Position numbers and translations under genes: made by a program. Shown one piece after another: positions 61,287 to 64,000 of a stretch of DNA of 64,000 nucleotides. The first letter of the stretch is position 1. Each line of letters starts with the position of its first letter. The notes below the pieces were generated by a model, which saw nothing but the letters and a program-made list of their open reading frames with translations, had not been told where the DNA came from and made no database searches. This DNA comes from Paracoccus sp. MA (lineage in GTDB: Bacteria; Pseudomonadota; Alphaproteobacteria; Rhodobacterales; Rhodobacteraceae): assembly GCF_020990385.1 (NCBI RefSeq), contig NZ_CP087599.1, positions 124,001 through 188,000 on the forward strand, in the 5' to 3' direction.

Positions 61287-62059
61287 CGGAGATGGTCCTG
61301 AAGGAAGGGGGCCAGCAGCGCGGCCCAGGCGGCGGGGGTTTCGACGCAGGGCAGATGGCCGGCGCCGGGAATGACATGGAAATCCGCGCCGGGGATCAGA
61401 TCGGCGGTGCCGCGCACCAGATCCGGCGGCGAGGAGCCGTCCTGGTCCCCGGCGATCACCAGCACCGGCATGCGCAGGCCGGCCGTGCCCTCGGTCAGGT
61501 CGGCGGCGGCGATGGCCTCGCAGGCGGCGATATAGCCCTGCGCGTCGCAGCGGGCCAGCATGTTGCGCCAGGGATGCAGCGCCGGCGTGGCGCGGAAGGG
61601 GGGTGCGAACCAGCGCTCCAGCACCGCATCGGCGATGCTGGCGACGCCGCCGGCGCGGATGGCGGCGATGCGGGCGGCCCAGATCTCGGGCGCGCCCATG
61701 CGGGGCGCGGTGTTCGACAGCACCAGCGCGCGCAGCAGTTCGGGCCGGCGCGCGGCCAGCGCCTGGCCGATCATGCCGCCGATGGACAGGCCGACGAAGA
61801 CCGCCGGTCCGCCGGTGGCCTCGATCAGCGCCGCGGCGTCCTCGGCCAGATCGGCGATCGAGACGGGGCCGCCGGAATCGGACAGGCCGTGGCCGGGCTT
61901 GTCGTAGCGAATGGCGCGGATGCCCGGCAGAAGCGGCAGCACCGCGTCCCAAAGCCGCAGGTCGGTGCCCAGGGAATTGGCGAAAACCACCGGCAACCCG
62001 TCCTCGGGCCCGTCGATCCGGTAATGCATCGCCCCCCAGGGTCGCATCAGAACTTGCAT
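61283..62059 (-). CDS. pcaD: 3-oxoadipate enol-lactonase
   Basis: A 258-residue alpha/beta hydrolase: [15 protein letters not shown] oxyanion region, nucleophile [10 protein letters not shown], Asp in [12 protein letters not shown] and His in GAGHLPCVE. It hydrolyses the enol-lactone to beta-ketoadipate. GAGGAG precedes the ATG at 62059. First gene of pcaDCHG-BKACE-pcaB; the PcaQ-like box is 79 bp upstream. Confidence 0.93.
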   Translation of the reverse strand: MQVLMRPWGAMHYRIDGPEDGLPVVFANSLGTDLRLWDAVLPLLPGIRAIRYDKPGHGLSDSGGPVSIADLAEDAAALIEATGGPAVFVGLSIGGMIGQALAARRPELLRALVLSNTAPRMGAPEIWAARIAAIRAGGVASIADAVLERWFAPPFRATPALHPWRNMLARCDAQGYIAACEAIAAADLTEGTAGLRMPVLVIAGDQDGSSPPDLVRGTADLIPGADFHVIPGAGHLPCVETPAAWAALLAPFLQDHLR

Positions 62060-62126
62060 GGCAACTCCTCTCTCACCCATAATCTGCCACAGCCTGTTCC
62101 GGGCGAAAAATGCTAAATGAGCGATC

Positions 62127-63047
62127 ATGTATAATCATTCAATTATGCATCCGGCGATCAAGCTGCGCCATATCCGCGCCTTTCTGGACATCGCGGCCGA
62201 GGGCGGGCTGTCCGCCGTCGCCCGCCGGCAAGGCATCACCCAGCCGGCGCTGTCGCGCACCCTGGCCGAGCTGGAGACGCTGCTGGGGCAGCGGCTGTTC
62301 CTGCGCCAGGGGCGGCGGCTGGTGCTGACCGAACAGGGCGCGCTGTTTCGCCACCACGCCGCCCATGCCCTGCAGGCGCTGGAGGCGGGCGCGGCGGCGT
62401 TGCGGCCGGGGACCAGCGGCACGATCCGGGTGGGCGTGCTGCCCACGGTGGCGACGCGGTTCTTTCCGCAGGTGGTGCTGCGGCTGCGGCAGATCCTGCC
62501 CGACGTGATGCTGGCGGTCGAGACCGGGCCGCATCACTACCTGATCCGCATGCTGCGCGCCGGCAGCATCGACCTGATGATCGGCCGCCTGCCCAGCCCC
62601 TCGGAAATGGCGGGGCTGAGCTTCGATCACCTTTACGAGGAGGATGTCGTGCTGGTGGCGCGCGCCGGCCATCCCGCAGCCGGCCGGCCGGCCGCCGAGG
62701 CGCTGCGCGAGGCGCCGCTGATCCTGCCGCCGGCGACGGCGCTGATCCGCGCCTCGGTCGATGCCTATCTGGTCTCGCTGGGGCTGGCCAGCGTCCGGCC
62801 GCTGGTCGAGACGGTGTCGCTGGCGCTGGGGCGGGGGATCTGCCTGGCCTCGGACAGCCTGTGGTTCATCTCACGCGGGGTGGTGCTGGACGAGGTCGAG
62901 CGCGGCCTGCTGGTCGAGTTCCCCACCGGGGCAAGGTTCCTCTCCGGCGCGGTCGGCATGACCCGCCGGCAGGCCGCCGCGACGCCGGGCCTTGCCACGC
63001 TGGAACAGGTGGCGCGCCAGATCGCCGGCCGGGCGGCGGGCGGCTGA
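62127..63047 (+). CDS. pcaQ: PcaQ, LysR regulator of protocatechuate genes
   Basis: A LysR regulator of 306 residues. The HTH reads KLRHIRAFLDIAAEGGLSAVARRQGITQPALSRTLAELE, the PcaQ style; the effector domain holds IRVGVLPTVATRFFPQVVLRL and LMIGRLPSPSEMAGL. Divergent from pcaD as in Sinorhizobium and Agrobacterium, where it activates pcaDCHGB in response to beta-carboxy-cis,cis-muconate or related compounds. ATG at 62127 or, with better family agreement, 62145 may be the start; neither has a clear ribosome site. Confidence 0.87.
   Translation: MYNHSIMHPAIKLRHIRAFLDIAAEGGLSAVARRQGITQPALSRTLAELETLLGQRLFLRQGRRLVLTEQGALFRHHAAHALQALEAGAAALRPGTSGTIRVGVLPTVATRFFPQVVLRLRQILPDVMLAVETGPHHYLIRMLRAGSIDLMIGRLPSPSEMAGLSFDHLYEEDVVLVARAGHPAAGRPAAEALREAPLILPPATALIRASVDAYLVSLGLASVRPLVETVSLALGRGICLASDSLWFISRGVVLDEVERGLLVEFPTGARFLSGAVGMTRRQAAATPGLATLEQVARQIAGRAAGG
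62131..62146 (-). promoter_or_regulatory. PcaQ box between pcaD and pcaQ
   Basis: ATAATC-ATTC-AATTAT is a near-perfect LysR palindrome (ATAAT-N6-ATTAT) and resembles ATAACC-N4-GGTTAA. Its centre is 79 bp before the pcaD ATG, right for an activator site, and overlaps the beginning of pcaQ, as expected for autoregulation. Confidence 0.65.
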
Positions 63048-63068
63048 CGGCCCGATTGGTGCCAGCGG

Positions 63069-63962
63069 TCAGGCCACGGTCATGAAGGGCCGGCGATAGG
63101 CGCTTGGCGTCGTGCCGCGCAAAAGCCGGAACCGGCGCGAGAAATGCGCCGGGTCGTGAAAGCCCAGCCGATAGCCGATCTCGGCCACCGGCAGCTGGGT
63201 AAAGGCCAGCAGGCGGCAGGCCTCGGCCATCACCAGCCCCTCGATATGGCGCGAGGCGCTGACCCCCGCCGCCTCGCGGCACAGCCGGTTCAGATGGCCG
63301 GGCGTGATCGCCAGCGCGCGGGCATAGTCGCCGGGCCGCCAGCCCTCGGCCATATGCGCCGCGACCAGCGCCGCCAGCCGCTGCAGCCGCTGCGGGCTGC
63401 CGCCGACCGTCTCGGCCGAGGCCGCGCGGTCGAGCTCGCAAAGCGCGGTCAGAAGGGCATGCGACAGCGCCGCCAGCAGCGGCCCGCGATAGGCGCCATG
63501 ACCGGCGAAGGCGTCGGAGAGCTGGCCGATCAGCGCCAGCAGCCCCTCGTCCAGCGCACCGAAGAACGGGCGCGACAGGTGCCGGCCGATCTCGGCCGAG
63601 GCGGCCTGCAAGCCGGCGGCGACGCTCAGCGGAAAGGACAGCACCATGCCCTCGCTGCCCTTGCGGAAGCGGAAACCATGCACGACCAGCGCCGGCACGA
63701 ACAGGAATTGCCCGTCATGCAGACGTGCGACATCGCCGTCCAGCATCACCTGCGCCTCGCCCTGCCGCATGGCGAAGACCTGCATCATCTCGCGATGGCG
63801 ATGCGGCGAGATCGCCCAGTCGTGCAGACGCGCCCGGTCCCAGATCCGCTCGCAATGGATCACGTCCGGGAAGGCGGCGGTCTCGCCGAACAGGTTGAAG
63901 ACCGGGATGGGGCCGGGCGCGCTCATGCACGATTCATACAAGTCTTTGCCGTCCGCGTCCAT
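63069..63962 (-). CDS. AraC family regulator, PobR-like
   Basis: A 297-residue AraC regulator with an N-terminal cupin (SPHRHREMMQVFAMRQGEAQVML, split: SPHRHREMMQVF, GEAQVML) and C-terminal HTH AEIGYRLGFHDPAHFSRRFR. GQFLFVPALVVHGFRF is the cupin end. The pattern is that of PobR, which activates 4-hydroxybenzoate hydroxylase. Its gene reads away from the right edge, so pobA may lie just outside the window. The ATG at 63926 is an alternative start. Confidence 0.82.
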   Translation of the reverse strand: MDADGKDLYESCMSAPGPIPVFNLFGETAAFPDVIHCERIWDRARLHDWAISPHRHREMMQVFAMRQGEAQVMLDGDVARLHDGQFLFVPALVVHGFRFRKGSEGMVLSFPLSVAAGLQAASAEIGRHLSRPFFGALDEGLLALIGQLSDAFAGHGAYRGPLLAALSHALLTALCELDRAASAETVGGSPQRLQRLAALVAAHMAEGWRPGDYARALAITPGHLNRLCREAAGVSASRHIEGLVMAEACRLLAFTQLPVAEIGYRLGFHDPAHFSRRFRLLRGTTPSAYRRPFMTVA

Positions 63963-64000
63963 TCATCGCCGCCCGCCCGCCGCCTATGCTGCAGGTCAGG

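Noticed and set aside
62131..62146. Third IclR-type operator (it shares ATTCAATTAT with 52833-52842)
   Set aside because: The symmetry here is ATAAT-N6-ATTAT, a LysR plan, and the position between pcaD and pcaQ fits PcaQ; the TGGAA arm of the IclR sites is missing.

Overview
The window is high-GC DNA of about two-thirds G+C, densely coding, with no RNA gene, transposase, integrase or CRISPR array that I can see. Gene families, pca gene order, TRAP and branched-chain-type ABC transporters, and an intergenic element typical of the group all suggest an alphaproteobacterium of the Rhodobacteraceae, probably Paracoccus-like. It reads as a chromosomal or megaplasmid catabolic region made of several independently regulated substrate modules.

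Layout. (1) 1-600: 3' part of a class I DAHP synthase. (2) 856-6984: a leftward operon (NCS2 nucleobase permease, amidohydrolase, TauE-type exporter, amidase) with a divergent LacI regulator and two identical operator-like repeats between them; this looks like an N-heterocycle utilisation unit. (3) 7051-8913: an SGNH-like hydrolase and an unknown partner. (4) 9024-14412: a branched-chain-type ABC importer (livKHMGF order) ending in a kynurenine-formamidase-like hydrolase. (5) 14871-24628: an idonate/gluconate module: 6-phosphogluconate dehydrogenase, DctPQM TRAP transporter, LysR regulator, L-idonate 5-dehydrogenase, 2-hydroxyacid dehydrogenase, gluconate 5-dehydrogenase and a GntR/IdnR-like LacI regulator, with LacI-type operators. 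(6) 24664-32176: an RraA-like aldolase facing an operon of biotin carrier, biotin carboxylase, PxpB, PxpC, a second carrier-like protein without a biotin lysine, PxpA, an SDR and an aminotransferase. (7) 32856-63962: a large hydroaromatic and aromatic acid island.

The island contains two shikimate/quinate-dehydrogenase-like proteins, a 3-dehydroshikimate dehydratase (QuiC/QsuB type), a shikimate-type MHS transporter, a second branched-chain-type ABC importer, three 3-ketosteroid-dehydrogenase-like flavoproteins with SDR, NIPSNAP and oxidoreductase neighbours, and the protocatechuate operon pcaDCHG-(BKACE)-pcaB with divergent pcaQ. Shikimate or quinate would be oxidised to 3-dehydroshikimate, dehydrated to protocatechuate, ring-cleaved and taken to beta-ketoadipate. 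A BKACE enzyme inside the operon is the likely last step, since no pcaIJF is visible.

Reading the intergenic regions suggests two regulons across the island. Four ATWAnC-N4-nnTTAW sites resemble the known PcaQ box and lie in front of pcaD, the ABC importer, quiC and the MHS transporter. Two nearly identical IclR-type palindromes lie in the mocA/aroE-like and epimerase/flavoprotein promoters. The most novel parts are the three flavoprotein desaturase modules (possible aromatisation of cyclic hydroaromatic acids), the BKACE ending of the pca operon, and the biotin-carboxylase/PxpABC hybrid operon.
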